Positions 1 through 6,270 of a DNA stretch of 16,930 nt are shown piece after piece (within the stretch, counting starts at the first letter, position 1; each line of letters starts with the position of its first letter). The stretch is from the NCBI GenBank assembly GCA_947164805.1, contig CAMUXX010000004.1:1-16930 (forward strand), given 5' to 3'. Made by a program: the position numbers and the translations under genes. Source of the stretch: an uncultured Elusimicrobia bacterium (lineage in GTDB: Bacteria > Elusimicrobiota > Elusimicrobia > Elusimicrobiales > Elusimicrobiaceae). The notes beneath the pieces are model-generated. The model made no database searches and was not told where the DNA came from. It was given only the letters and a program-made list of their open reading frames with translations.

Positions 1-423
1 ATATTTTTCCAAAAATGTATAAACCGGCATTGGTGCATCACCCCACCAAATCGGGAAACCTAGATAAATGGTATCATACTCTTCCATATCTTCCACATAA
101 CCTTTTATTTTCGGTCGGGCATTATTTTTAAATTCTTCTTGGGCAACTTTACTACATGCTTCATAAGCATCCGGATAAGGTTTAACAGGCTCAATTTCAA
201 ATAATGTACCATTAGTTTGGCGGGCAATTTCCTGTGCTACTTTATGTGTGTTTCCTACTTTTATATTACCAACGGCATAATTATCCCCCGTTTTAGAAAA
301 GAAAGCTACCAAAACTTTTTTAGCTTTCGGTTTCGGTTCTTCCATCTCGGGTTTTGAATCTTGTGTTTTAGTACAACCTATAAAAAGACAAAACGATAAA
401 AGTAAAGATAAAATAGTTTTCAT
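1..423 (-). CDS. Lipid-anchored flavodoxin (Flavodoxin_4-like), C-terminus beyond window
   Basis: The frame is open from the ATG at 421-423 to base 1, giving 141 residues with no stop. Residues 1-17 look like a lipoprotein signal: KT after Met, a Leu/Phe-rich core, then FIGC with Cys17 as the lipid site. A Lys/Glu/Pro linker follows to about residue 35. The flavodoxin fold then begins with VLVAFFSKTGDN, an insert, and GNTHKVAQEIA, which is the split FMN-phosphate loop typical of the Flavodoxin_4 family. The segment IYLGFPIWWGDAPMPVYTF matches the second flavin loop. An AGAGGAG ribosome site lies 6 nt upstream of the start. The family binds FMN and shuttles electrons. The lipobox implies work outside the cytoplasm, which is an inference. 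The electron partner is unknown; no reductase lies nearby. Confidence 0.85.
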   Translation of the reverse strand, partial: MKTILSLLLSFCLFIGCTKTQDSKPEMEEPKPKAKKVLVAFFSKTGDNYAVGNIKVGNTHKVAQEIARQTNGTLFEIEPVKPYPDAYEACSKVAQEEFKNNARPKIKGYVEDMEEYDTIYLGFPIWWGDAPMPVYTFLEKY

Positions 424-439
424 AAAAACTCCTCTACTT

Positions 440-468
440 ATTATAACTTTTTATTTGAGCCATCACAA
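440..468 (-). promoter_or_regulatory. Promoter of the flavodoxin lipoprotein gene
   Basis: Read on the minus strand, TTGTGA (463-468, four of six matches to TTGACA) is followed after 17 bp by a perfect TATAAT (440-445). The predicted transcript start is about 433, at the A of AGGAG, so the leader would be only about 10 nt. The -35 box overlaps the foot of the terminator of the preceding gene. Confidence 0.6.
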
Positions 469-494
469 AAGCCCCGGCTTTCACCGGGGCTTTT
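467..494 (-). terminator. Rho-independent terminator after the lysine-rich gene
   Basis: A perfect 11-bp stem pairs AAAAGCCCCGG (467-477) with CCGGGGCTTTT (484-494) around a 6-nt loop. It lies 12 bp past the stop of the lysine-repeat gene and just before the flavodoxin promoter. On the minus strand the stem ends in a short U run (UUUUGUG). The plus-strand side has five T's, so it could work both ways. Confidence 0.8.
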
Positions 495-505
495 TAGTTA
501 AATAC

Positions 506-700
506 TTATTTCTTTTTTGCAACTTTCTTTGTTGTTTTTTTTGTAGCTTTCTTAACAGTTTTCTTGACTGCTTTTTTTGCTACTTTTTTTACAGCTTTTT
601 TGCAGCATTTTTTTGCACAGCATTTTTTTGCAACTTTCTTTACGGTTTTCTTTGCAACTTTTTTAACCGTTTTTTTTGCAGCTTTTTTCTTTACGGGCAT
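506..700 (-). CDS. Lysine-repeat histone H1-like small protein with a CC-AKK-CC core
   Basis: This 64-residue protein contains 32 lysines, no acidic residues and no aromatic residues. After MPV it is built from near-perfect four-residue units of the form xxKK, where xx is AA, TV, VA, AV, AT or TT. This is the composition of histone H1 tails and bacterial H1-like proteins such as chlamydial Hc1/Hc2 and AlgP. Residues 27-33 break the pattern with Cys27-Cys28-Ala-Lys-Lys-Cys32-Cys33. AGGAG at 708-712, 7 nt before the ATG, and a strong terminator just after the stop support a real gene. Likely role: non-specific binding of DNA or RNA and nucleoid compaction, inferred from composition. The cysteines could bind metal or form disulfides. 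The antisense Phe/Cys-rich frame is its shadow. Confidence 0.8.
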   Translation of the reverse strand: MPVKKKAAKKTVKKVAKKTVKKVAKKCCAKKCCKKAVKKVAKKAVKKTVKKATKKTTKKVAKKK

Positions 701-721
701 TTTAATTCTCCTGCGTATAAG

Positions 722-738
722 ATTTGTACTTCACAAAT
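722..738. repeat. Inverted repeat upstream of the lysine-rich gene
   Basis: ATTTGT (722-727) and ACAAAT (733-738) are perfect inverted copies separated by 5 nt. The site lies about 22 bp upstream of the start codon, next to TATTAT-like -10 candidates at 737-745 on the minus strand. It could be an operator or a 5' mRNA hairpin. The surrounding stretch 739-877 is nearly all A/T, and I see no gene in it. Confidence 0.3.
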
Positions 739-837
739 AATAATATAAAAAAATTTTAAAAAATGCAAATTTTTTTATAAAATTATGCAAGTAATTTTTA
801 ATTTTTTACTTCTAACCGTCGGAAAAATAAAAAAATT

Positions 838-860
838 ATTTTAAAAATATTTTTTAAAAT
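838..860. repeat. All-A/T inverted repeat downstream of the CBM48 gene
   Basis: ATTTTAAAAA (838-847) pairs perfectly with TTTTTAAAAT (851-860) around a 3-nt loop, 18 bp past the stop of the CBM48 gene. With no G or C in the stem it would be a weak hairpin. It may be a weak terminator, or just a product of A/T-rich spacer DNA. Confidence 0.25.
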
Positions 861-877
861 TATTTTGAAATTCTAAA

Positions 878-1543
878 TTATTTTATAGTAACTAACGATC
901 TTCCGTTGTTTTCTTGTTTATTATAAGGGTCCTTAACTTCCTTGCCATCAACAATAAACATATAGCGGTAAGTGCCCGGGGAAATTGTTAAAGTAATTTC
1001 CCAAACGCCGTTTATTTTTTTAAGATCACGCGGTTTTGTGGAAGTAAATCCGCTGACGATTGCAACACTTTTTGCAGCATCAAAATATTTAAAAGTAACT
1101 TGGCGCCATTTACCGGAACCGGAAATTTTAATACTTTCTTTTTTTACATCATTTTTAACATTAGTTTTCGTTTCTGTTTGTGTTTTAACTTCTTTAGGTT
1201 CTTTTTTAGGTAAGGCCTTTTCTTCTTCTTTAATTTGCGCTGTAACTTCGGCGGTTAATTCTTTATTTATTTCTTTTTCAAATTTTTGTAGAGATTCTTT
1301 TTTTGTTTCTTTTATTTCTTCTTTCTTTGGTTCTTGTTGTTTAGGTTTTGATAAATCAACCTCTTCCAAAACAACTTCTTCGGTTTTCGGATTGCGGTTA
1401 ATTTGAACAGTTTTTTTATCGCTGTTCATAAAAGAATTATAAATAAGATAACTGAAAACACAAAGCGCAATAAGATCAACAAAAATTAAAACAAGCCATA
1501 TTTCTTTTGAAGATTTTTTGGTTTCAAAATTATTTTCTGCCAT
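878..1543 (-). CDS. Membrane-anchored glycogen-binding (CBM48/AMPK-beta-type) protein
   Basis: A 221-residue protein in three parts. Residues 1-14 are a short polar N-terminus. Residues 15-37 form one hydrophobic helix (IWLVLIFVDLIALCVF), with no signal cleavage site. Residues 40-140 are an extended linker rich in Lys and Glu. The C-terminal 75 residues form an early-set/CBM48 beta-sandwich like the glycogen-binding domain of AMPK beta subunits, with key elements VTFKYF, GVWEITLTI, GTYRYMFIVDG, KDPYN and a final GRSLV. The protein probably sits in the inner membrane with the sugar-binding domain in the periplasm, an inference from topology. Ligand and partners are unknown. GAGG 5 nt before the ATG supports the start. 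tRNA-Gly lies 18 bp upstream, so the two may be co-transcribed. No enzymatic domain is present. Confidence 0.8.
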   Translation of the reverse strand: MAENNFETKKSSKEIWLVLIFVDLIALCVFSYLIYNSFMNSDKKTVQINRNPKTEEVVLEEVDLSKPKQQEPKKEEIKETKKESLQKFEKEINKELTAEVTAQIKEEEKALPKKEPKEVKTQTETKTNVKNDVKKESIKISGSGKWRQVTFKYFDAAKSVAIVSGFTSTKPRDLKKINGVWEITLTISPGTYRYMFIVDGKEVKDPYNKQENNGRSLVTIK

Positions 1544-1561
1544 AAGAACCTCTTTTAAGAA

Positions 1562-1632
1562 AGCGGGCGAAGGGAATCGAACCCTCGTCTAAAGCTTGGG
1601 AAGCTTCCGTTCTACCATTGAACCACGCCCGC
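1562..1632 (-). tRNA. tRNA-Gly (anticodon CCC)
   Basis: All four arms can be folded by eye. The acceptor stem is GCGGGCG/CGCCCGC. The D arm is GTTC-AATGGTA-GAAC. The anticodon arm is GAAGC-TTCCCAA-GCTTT, with CCC at positions 34-36 after T33. The variable loop has 4 nt and the T arm is GAGGG-TTCGATT-CCCTT. The total is 71 nt including discriminator T. No 3' CCA is encoded; the next bases are TTCTT. It decodes GGG. It lies between the terminator of the OmpA-family gene and the CBM48 gene on the same strand. Confidence 0.95.
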
Positions 1633-1669
1633 ATATTTATATTTTACAAAAAAACAGATAGTTAAAGCA

Positions 1670-1700
1670 AAAGCCCACGAAATATAATTTCGTGGGCTTT
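1670..1700 (-). terminator. Rho-independent terminator after the OmpA-family gene
   Basis: A perfect 14-bp stem pairs AAAGCCCACGAAAT (1670-1683) with ATTTCGTGGGCTTT (1687-1700) around a 3-nt loop. It begins 17 bp past the stop of the OmpA-family lipoprotein gene. On the minus strand it ends in GGGCUUUUGCUUU. It separates the uppP/OmpA transcript from tRNA-Gly. Confidence 0.85.
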
Positions 1701-1717
1701 GAAAATAACTTAATATT

Positions 1718-2362
1718 TTATTTTCTGTTTTGTTCCACTAATTTTTTGTTAGCGGTAATATCAAGTTCTACACGGCGGTTTTTGGCGCGGCCTGCGGCTG
1801 TATTATTATCAGCAACAGGGTTATTCATACCAAAACCTTTGTAAGATAATGAACTTGTTTTTAAACCGTTCTCTAAGATGAAATCATAAACTGCTTTTGC
1901 TCTTTGTTCGGAAAGAGTTTGATTGTAAGCAGCTGTACCGGTAGAATCGGTATGGCCTTGTACTACGATAATATTTTCAGGATATTTTTTGAGTACGCGG
2001 TTTAAATTGATTAAATTTTGTTTTGCGGCATCAGATAAAACTGCACTGCCTGTTTCAAACAAAATATCATTTTTCAAAGTAACTGTGATGCCGTTTTCAT
2101 CTTTTTTGACATCTGCGATGGCGGCAAGTTCTTTGGCTTGCTTGTCGTAATAGTTACCAACCACGCCACCTGTTACTAAACCGGCACCTGCACCGATTAA
2201 AGCACCTTTTTTAGCACTACCGCCGGTTGCTTTAGCAGTTAAAGCACCGACACCGGCACCTATTGCAGTTCCGGCTGCTGCACCGATTGCGGTTCTTTTG
2301 CCCGGGGTTGTGCAGGCAGAGATTAAAGCAATGGCACAAATAAACAAAATACTTTTTTTCAT
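1718..2362 (-). CDS. OmpA-family lipoprotein with Gly-zipper domain (YiaD-like)
   Basis: This 214-residue protein starts with a lipoprotein signal ending ISAC, with lipid site Cys17. Residues 25-70 are a glycine-zipper segment (repeats such as GTAIGAGVGAL and GALIGAGAGLVTGG) that may insert into or pack on a membrane. Residues 92-205 form an OmpA C-terminal domain. GHTDSTG spans 136-142, with Asp139 and Arg154 spaced 15 apart like the diaminopimelate-binding pair of OmpA. NRRVEL follows at 195-200. The layout matches E. coli YiaD. Expected role: outer-membrane lipoprotein holding peptidoglycan non-covalently. AAGGAG precedes the ATG. The gene lies 34 bp after uppP on the same strand, so the two probably share a transcript that ends at the 1670-1700 terminator. 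Confidence 0.9.
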   Translation of the reverse strand: MKKSILFICAIALISACTTPGKRTAIGAAAGTAIGAGVGALTAKATGGSAKKGALIGAGAGLVTGGVVGNYYDKQAKELAAIADVKKDENGITVTLKNDILFETGSAVLSDAAKQNLINLNRVLKKYPENIIVVQGHTDSTGTAAYNQTLSEQRAKAVYDFILENGLKTSSLSYKGFGMNNPVADNNTAAGRAKNRRVELDITANKKLVEQNRK

Positions 2363-2396
2363 TGTCCTCTCCTTTATTTAAGGTACTTTTATTTTA

Positions 2397-3179
2397 TCAT
2401 TTTACAAAACAGAGTGCAAAAATGAGTAACGCAAGAGTTATGCGGTATATTACAAAAACATTAAAGTTGTGGTTTGTAAGGAAGCGCATCAAAAATTTAA
2501 TAGTCAGCCAACCGACAATCAAGGCCGTCATAAAACCTAAAACTACGGGGCCGGTAATATCATTTAAAGTTAAATCTTTAAGTTTTAAAACCGCCGCACC
2601 TGCAATTACAGGAATAGAAAGCAAAAATGAAATGCGCGCACTTGCTACCCTGGTTAAACCCAAAAACAAAGCCGCGCTGATTGTAATACCCGAGCGTGAA
2701 ACACCAGGAATTATCGCCAAGGCTTGCGCACAACCGATTAACGACATTACAAGCCAAGTCGGGTTTTGGTCTTTTTGATGTGTTTTATTATAATGGTCCG
2801 CATACCAAAGGACCAAAGCAAAAATTGATAAAGTTGATGCAATTAAAAGAGGGTTTCTGAAAGTATTTTCCGCCACATCTTCCAAAAAATAACCGGCAAG
2901 TGCCGCCGGAATTGTAGCAAGGCCGATAAACCAAAACAGACGCCCGTCCACACTTTTCGGGGCAGTTAAACCTTGCTTAACCAGCACGATTAAATCTTTA
3001 TAGAAATAAGAAACAACCGCAATCAAAGTTGCCAAATGCAAAAGAACATCAAAGGTCAATCCTTGGTAAACTTGCCCGGAAAAGAAAGGCCACAAGGCAA
3101 GGTGCGCAGAACTTGAAATCGGCAAAAATTCACCAAGCGCTTGTATTAAGCCAAGTAAAAATGCAGTTATATATGTCAT
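2397..3179 (-). CDS. uppP: Undecaprenyl-diphosphatase (UppP/BacA)
   Basis: An integral membrane enzyme of 260 residues that dephosphorylates undecaprenyl diphosphate so the lipid carrier can be reused for peptidoglycan and glycan export. Overexpression in other bacteria gives bacitracin resistance. Both family signatures are present: Q13-xxx-E17-FLPISSSAH26 at the N-terminus and PGVSRSG with Arg162. Several hydrophobic helices fill the rest (for example VVSYFYKDLIVLV and PAALAGYFLEDV, and a C-terminal VIYRITLALLIFALCF). The frame is open upstream to 3575, but that extra part is antisense to addB and resembles nothing. The ATG at 3177-3179 places the Gln/Glu motif where the family has it and gives the usual length. 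No ribosome site precedes it, and the predicted leader is about 6 nt. Confidence 0.95.
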   Translation of the reverse strand: MTYITAFLLGLIQALGEFLPISSSAHLALWPFFSGQVYQGLTFDVLLHLATLIAVVSYFYKDLIVLVKQGLTAPKSVDGRLFWFIGLATIPAALAGYFLEDVAENTFRNPLLIASTLSIFALVLWYADHYNKTHQKDQNPTWLVMSLIGCAQALAIIPGVSRSGITISAALFLGLTRVASARISFLLSIPVIAGAAVLKLKDLTLNDITGPVVLGFMTALIVGWLTIKFLMRFLTNHNFNVFVIYRITLALLIFALCFVK

Positions 3180-3191
3180 AGTACTTAATAT

Positions 3192-3201
3192 ATTATATAA
3201 T
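3192..3201. promoter_or_regulatory. Palindromic bidirectional -10 region between uppP and addB
   Basis: ATTATATAAT is its own reverse complement, so it shows a perfect TATAAT on both strands: 3196-3201 on plus and 3192-3197 on minus. On plus, ATGTCA at 3173-3178 (four of six to TTGACA) lies 17 bp upstream. A start 7 nt past the box falls on base 3208, the A of the addB ATG. On minus the predicted start is about 3185, leaving a 6-nt leader before uppP. No Shine-Dalgarno sequence precedes either gene. The two promoters would compete for one site. Confidence 0.55.
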
Positions 3202-3207
3202 TTATCA

Positions 3208-6200
3208 ATGCATTTATTTACCGGTTCGCCTTTAGCCCTAAAAAAGAAATTTTTGCAAACCCTTGAGCAATTAAAACAAAACCCGCTTGAGAGGGTACTT
3301 GTCGTTATTCCGTCAAAACATTTAGAGGCGCGTTTAAAGGCAGAACTTTGCGAAAAATTATCTTGTTTAGCCGGTGTAAATTTTATGCCTTTGGGCGCTT
3401 TGGCCGGGGAGATTAACCGCACCGCCCAAACCCCGCCGCCACCGCTTGCGGAAGATACGCCTTTAATTGATTTTAAAATAAAAAATCTTTTAAAAGAAAG
3501 CGGTTTTAATGCTAACAGGGGTTTGGCAATTTGTTTTAAAAATTCCTTCCGCGATTTAATTAATGCCGAAGTCACCCCTGAGGCCCTTGCTTTAATTAAG
3601 GAAGACGAAGATTTAATTTTAGAAGAACAAAAAAATTATCTAAACACACTTATTCCGCTTTATTCAAAATTTTTGGAGATTCAAAAAGAACCCGGCAAAA
3701 GTACTTACAGAGATTATCTTATTTTTGCACGGGGAAATGCTGTAAATAACCCTTTCTTAAATTCTTTTAAAAGCATAATTTTTTACGGGTTTTATGATTT
3801 AACTTCCCTGCATTTTGAACTGATAAAAGCCATAATTAATAGTTACGCGGACATTACACAAGTTTATTTGCCTTATGAAAAGCAATCTGCTTATACTTTT
3901 GTTGAGCCTGTTTTTAATACATTATTTTTACCGCTTTGCAAACAACATACCAAATTGGAAAGTGAAAATAATCTAATAAAAACTGCGGCGGAAAATATTT
4001 TTACGCCGGACCAAAAACGCACTTATGATGCAAATATAGAAATAATAAAAGTTTCCGGGGAAGGCGAAGTTCAGGCAGCGGCAAAAGAAATATTAAAATT
4101 GCGTAAATCCGGTTTGGCTTATAAAGATATTGCGCTTACTTTCCGCGGTGAAGGCGGTTTTAATACAAAAATTTTGGAAATATTTAAACAAAATGAAATA
4201 CCGCTGAATTACAATTTTTCTTTCCCGCTTTTTCAAAAACCTTTTGCTGCTTTCGTATATAATTTATTTAATTTGGAAAGCACAAATTTTGCACGGGAAG
4301 AAGTTTTGGCCGTCATAAATTCCCCGTTTTTTGCTCTTAAACAAAATGAGTGGGCAGATATGGTGCAACAAAGTGGTGTGGAGTGTTCCATTACTCAATT
4401 TGAGGAAATGCTTGATGGTAACTCCGCGCAAAAACAAATATTTATTGATACTTTAAAAGAAATAAAGGCATATCTTACCGCTTTAAAACAACCCGGATCT
4501 TTTGAAAATCTTGCTAAAAAAGCAAAAGATTTTCTTTTAAAATATACTTCTCAAACTGCCCAAACAGAACAAGCGGAAATACTTGTAAAAATTACAGATA
4601 TTTTAGATATAATTTCCACTTATTCCAAAACGGGTATTGATGCAAAAAACGGGGAGTTTTTGGAGGAATTTTTCTCTTTATTAAAAGAGGCAACATTTAA
4701 TAAAGTGAGTTCTGCACCCAATGCGGTTGAAGCCGCAGATATCATGACTTTGCGCTTGCAAGATTTTAAAGCAGTCATTATTTTGGGCTTAAATGAGGGT
4801 GTTTTGCCTTTAGTTCCCAAGCAAGACCCTGCATTAAAAGAAGTTTACCGCCAAAGTTTACGCAAACCTTTGCGGCGTGCTTTGCAAAATATCGGCTACC
4901 TTATACACACTACGCAAAACAGATATTTTGAGGAAAACTTTTTGTTTTACCTCGCACTTTCCGCCGCCCAACAAGAGGCTGTTTTAACTTATAAAACGAG
5001 TGATTTGGAAGGTAAAACTTTAGTTAAATCTGTTTTTATAACTATGCTTTTAAATGTGCTCGGTAAAACTGAGGATGATTTAAAAAACTTTAGCCGCCGC
5101 CCGCTTGAGCGTTTAAAAAACGATATTAAACAAGAATTTTTAACTAAAGAAGAAGCGGCTGTTTTGCTTGCTTTAATTAAACCAAACGCAAAAGAAGTTT
5201 TGGGCAATTTACTTTCAATAGACGAAGGAAAAGATTTGTTTGAAAAACTTTATTTTGATTTACGGGCAATTTCACAACAAAACTCTTTGACTGTTTTTGA
5301 CGGAATAATAAAAGGAGACTCCGTAAATAAAATTTACCCTTCATACTTTTCCCCCACTGCTCTGGGAACTTTGTTTGCATGCCCGGCGAAATATTTATTT
5401 TCCCGCATCGCAGGCAGGGAAAAAGATATATTTTTAAGAAGTGAAATTGCCTCAAATAAACAAGGAACTTTATACCATGATATCTTAAAAGATTTTTATA
5501 GTTTTATCAAAGATAACAAAGATTTTTTAAATATTTCTTGGCCGGAAATGCAAAATTTGTTTAATAATTTTTTTGATAAAAGATTTTCAAAATCTTCTGT
5601 TGGCAAATACGGATTATACCCTTTGCTTTGGGAAGTTATAAAAAAGAAAATGAAAGAGAATTTGCTTAGTTTTATAGAAGAAGATTTAAAAAACATACAA
5701 AAAACTGGTTTAGTACCAAACGACTTTGAGTGTAATGTAAAAAACACCTTGACTGTTGAAAATAAGCCCATGACCCTACAAGCAAAGGCGGACAGAATTG
5801 ATAAATCCGCCAACAGTAAAGAGTGGAACGCCGTGGATTATAAAAGAAATTATAAGACCCTAACAATGGAAAGATTAATTTTTAATAAAAGCAATTTACA
5901 GCCGCCGATATATTTGGAAATTTTAAATAAAGACAGCAATAATTTTGTTTGCTCATCAGCAAAACTTGCGTATATTGAAAATGTAAAAAATGCTCCGTTT
6001 AAAACTTTAACTTTAAATGAATATAACCAAATAAAAAATAAATTTATTGCTTTGCTTGTTTTACTAAGAAATTTTGCGGAAAAAGGCATATTCCCGATAT
6101 ATCCTGGTGACAAAGAATATTGCAGCTATTGTGATTTCAAAGATATTTGCCGTAAGAACCATTTACCGACTGCAAAACGTGCGCAAAAAAGTAATTATTT

Positions 6201-6270
6201 TAAGGAGTTGAAAGGTTTCCATTATGTTCCTGCAAGACAAAGATGCCAGAATAACAGCCATAGAAAATAA
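3208..6270 (+). CDS. addB: AddB-type subunit of the AddAB helicase-nuclease
   Basis: A 1020-residue protein with a degenerate helicase-like N-terminal two-thirds and a C-terminal RecB-type PD-(D/E)XK nuclease. The nuclease shows His757 (GTLYHDIL), Asp862 (KADRID) and Asp877-Tyr-Lys879 (AVDYK). Four cysteines fit the AddB iron-sulfur staple: Cys725 (FACPAKYLF), then Cys972-x2-Cys975-x5-Cys981. With AddA it resects double-strand breaks and loads recombinase. The N-terminus reads LFTGSPLALKKK where B. subtilis AddB has a Walker A GKT, so this subunit probably does not bind ATP as a motor. It is somewhat shorter than B. subtilis AddB. No ribosome site precedes the ATG; see the promoter entry. The 3' end overlaps addA by 47 nt. 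Confidence 0.9.
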   Translation: MHLFTGSPLALKKKFLQTLEQLKQNPLERVLVVIPSKHLEARLKAELCEKLSCLAGVNFMPLGALAGEINRTAQTPPPPLAEDTPLIDFKIKNLLKESGFNANRGLAICFKNSFRDLINAEVTPEALALIKEDEDLILEEQKNYLNTLIPLYSKFLEIQKEPGKSTYRDYLIFARGNAVNNPFLNSFKSIIFYGFYDLTSLHFELIKAIINSYADITQVYLPYEKQSAYTFVEPVFNTLFLPLCKQHTKLESENNLIKTAAENIFTPDQKRTYDANIEIIKVSGEGEVQAAAKEILKLRKSGLAYKDIALTFRGEGGFNTKILEIFKQNEIPLNYNFSFPLFQKPFAAFVYNLFNLESTNFAREEVLAVINSPFFALKQNEWADMVQQSGVECSITQFEEMLDGNSAQKQIFIDTLKEIKAYLTALKQPGSFENLAKKAKDFLLKYTSQTAQTEQAEILVKITDILDIISTYSKTGIDAKNGEFLEEFFSLLKEATFNKVSSAPNAVEAADIMTLRLQDFKAVIILGLNEGVLPLVPKQDPALKEVYRQSLRKPLRRALQNIGYLIHTTQNRYFEENFLFYLALSAAQQEAVLTYKTSDLEGKTLVKSVFITMLLNVLGKTEDDLKNFSRRPLERLKNDIKQEFLTKEEAAVLLALIKPNAKEVLGNLLSIDEGKDLFEKLYFDLRAISQQNSLTVFDGIIKGDSVNKIYPSYFSPTALGTLFACPAKYLFSRIAGREKDIFLRSEIASNKQGTLYHDILKDFYSFIKDNKDFLNISWPEMQNLFNNFFDKRFSKSSVGKYGLYPLLWEVIKKKMKENLLSFIEEDLKNIQKTGLVPNDFECNVKNTLTVENKPMTLQAKADRIDKSANSKEWNAVDYKRNYKTLTMERLIFNKSNLQPPIYLEILNKDSNNFVCSSAKLAYIENVKNAPFKTLTLNEYNQIKNKFIALLVLLRNFAEKGIFPIYPGDKEYCSYCDFKDICRKNHLPTAKRAQKSNYFKELKGFHYVPARQRCQNNSHRK

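Noticed and set aside
455-748. Phe/Cys-rich plus-strand frame
   Set aside because: It is the complement of the AAA/AAG-rich lysine-repeat gene; Lys codons read as Phe on the other strand. It also runs through a terminator stem.
972-1406. 144-residue plus-strand frame opposite the CBM48 gene
   Set aside because: No ribosome site or family resemblance; the minus-strand frame has a recognisable domain, membrane helix and ribosome site.
1633-1668. A tRNA-Gly promoter (TATAAA at 1636-1641 with TTAACT 18 bp upstream on minus)
   Set aside because: A start 7 nt past this box would fall inside the tRNA; no alternative spacing gave good boxes.
3180-3575. An upstream extension of uppP in frame, giving a 392-residue protein
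   Set aside because: The first 132 residues are antisense to addB, resemble nothing, and would displace the UppP N-terminal Gln/Glu motif. The ATG at 3179 gives the family's normal length.
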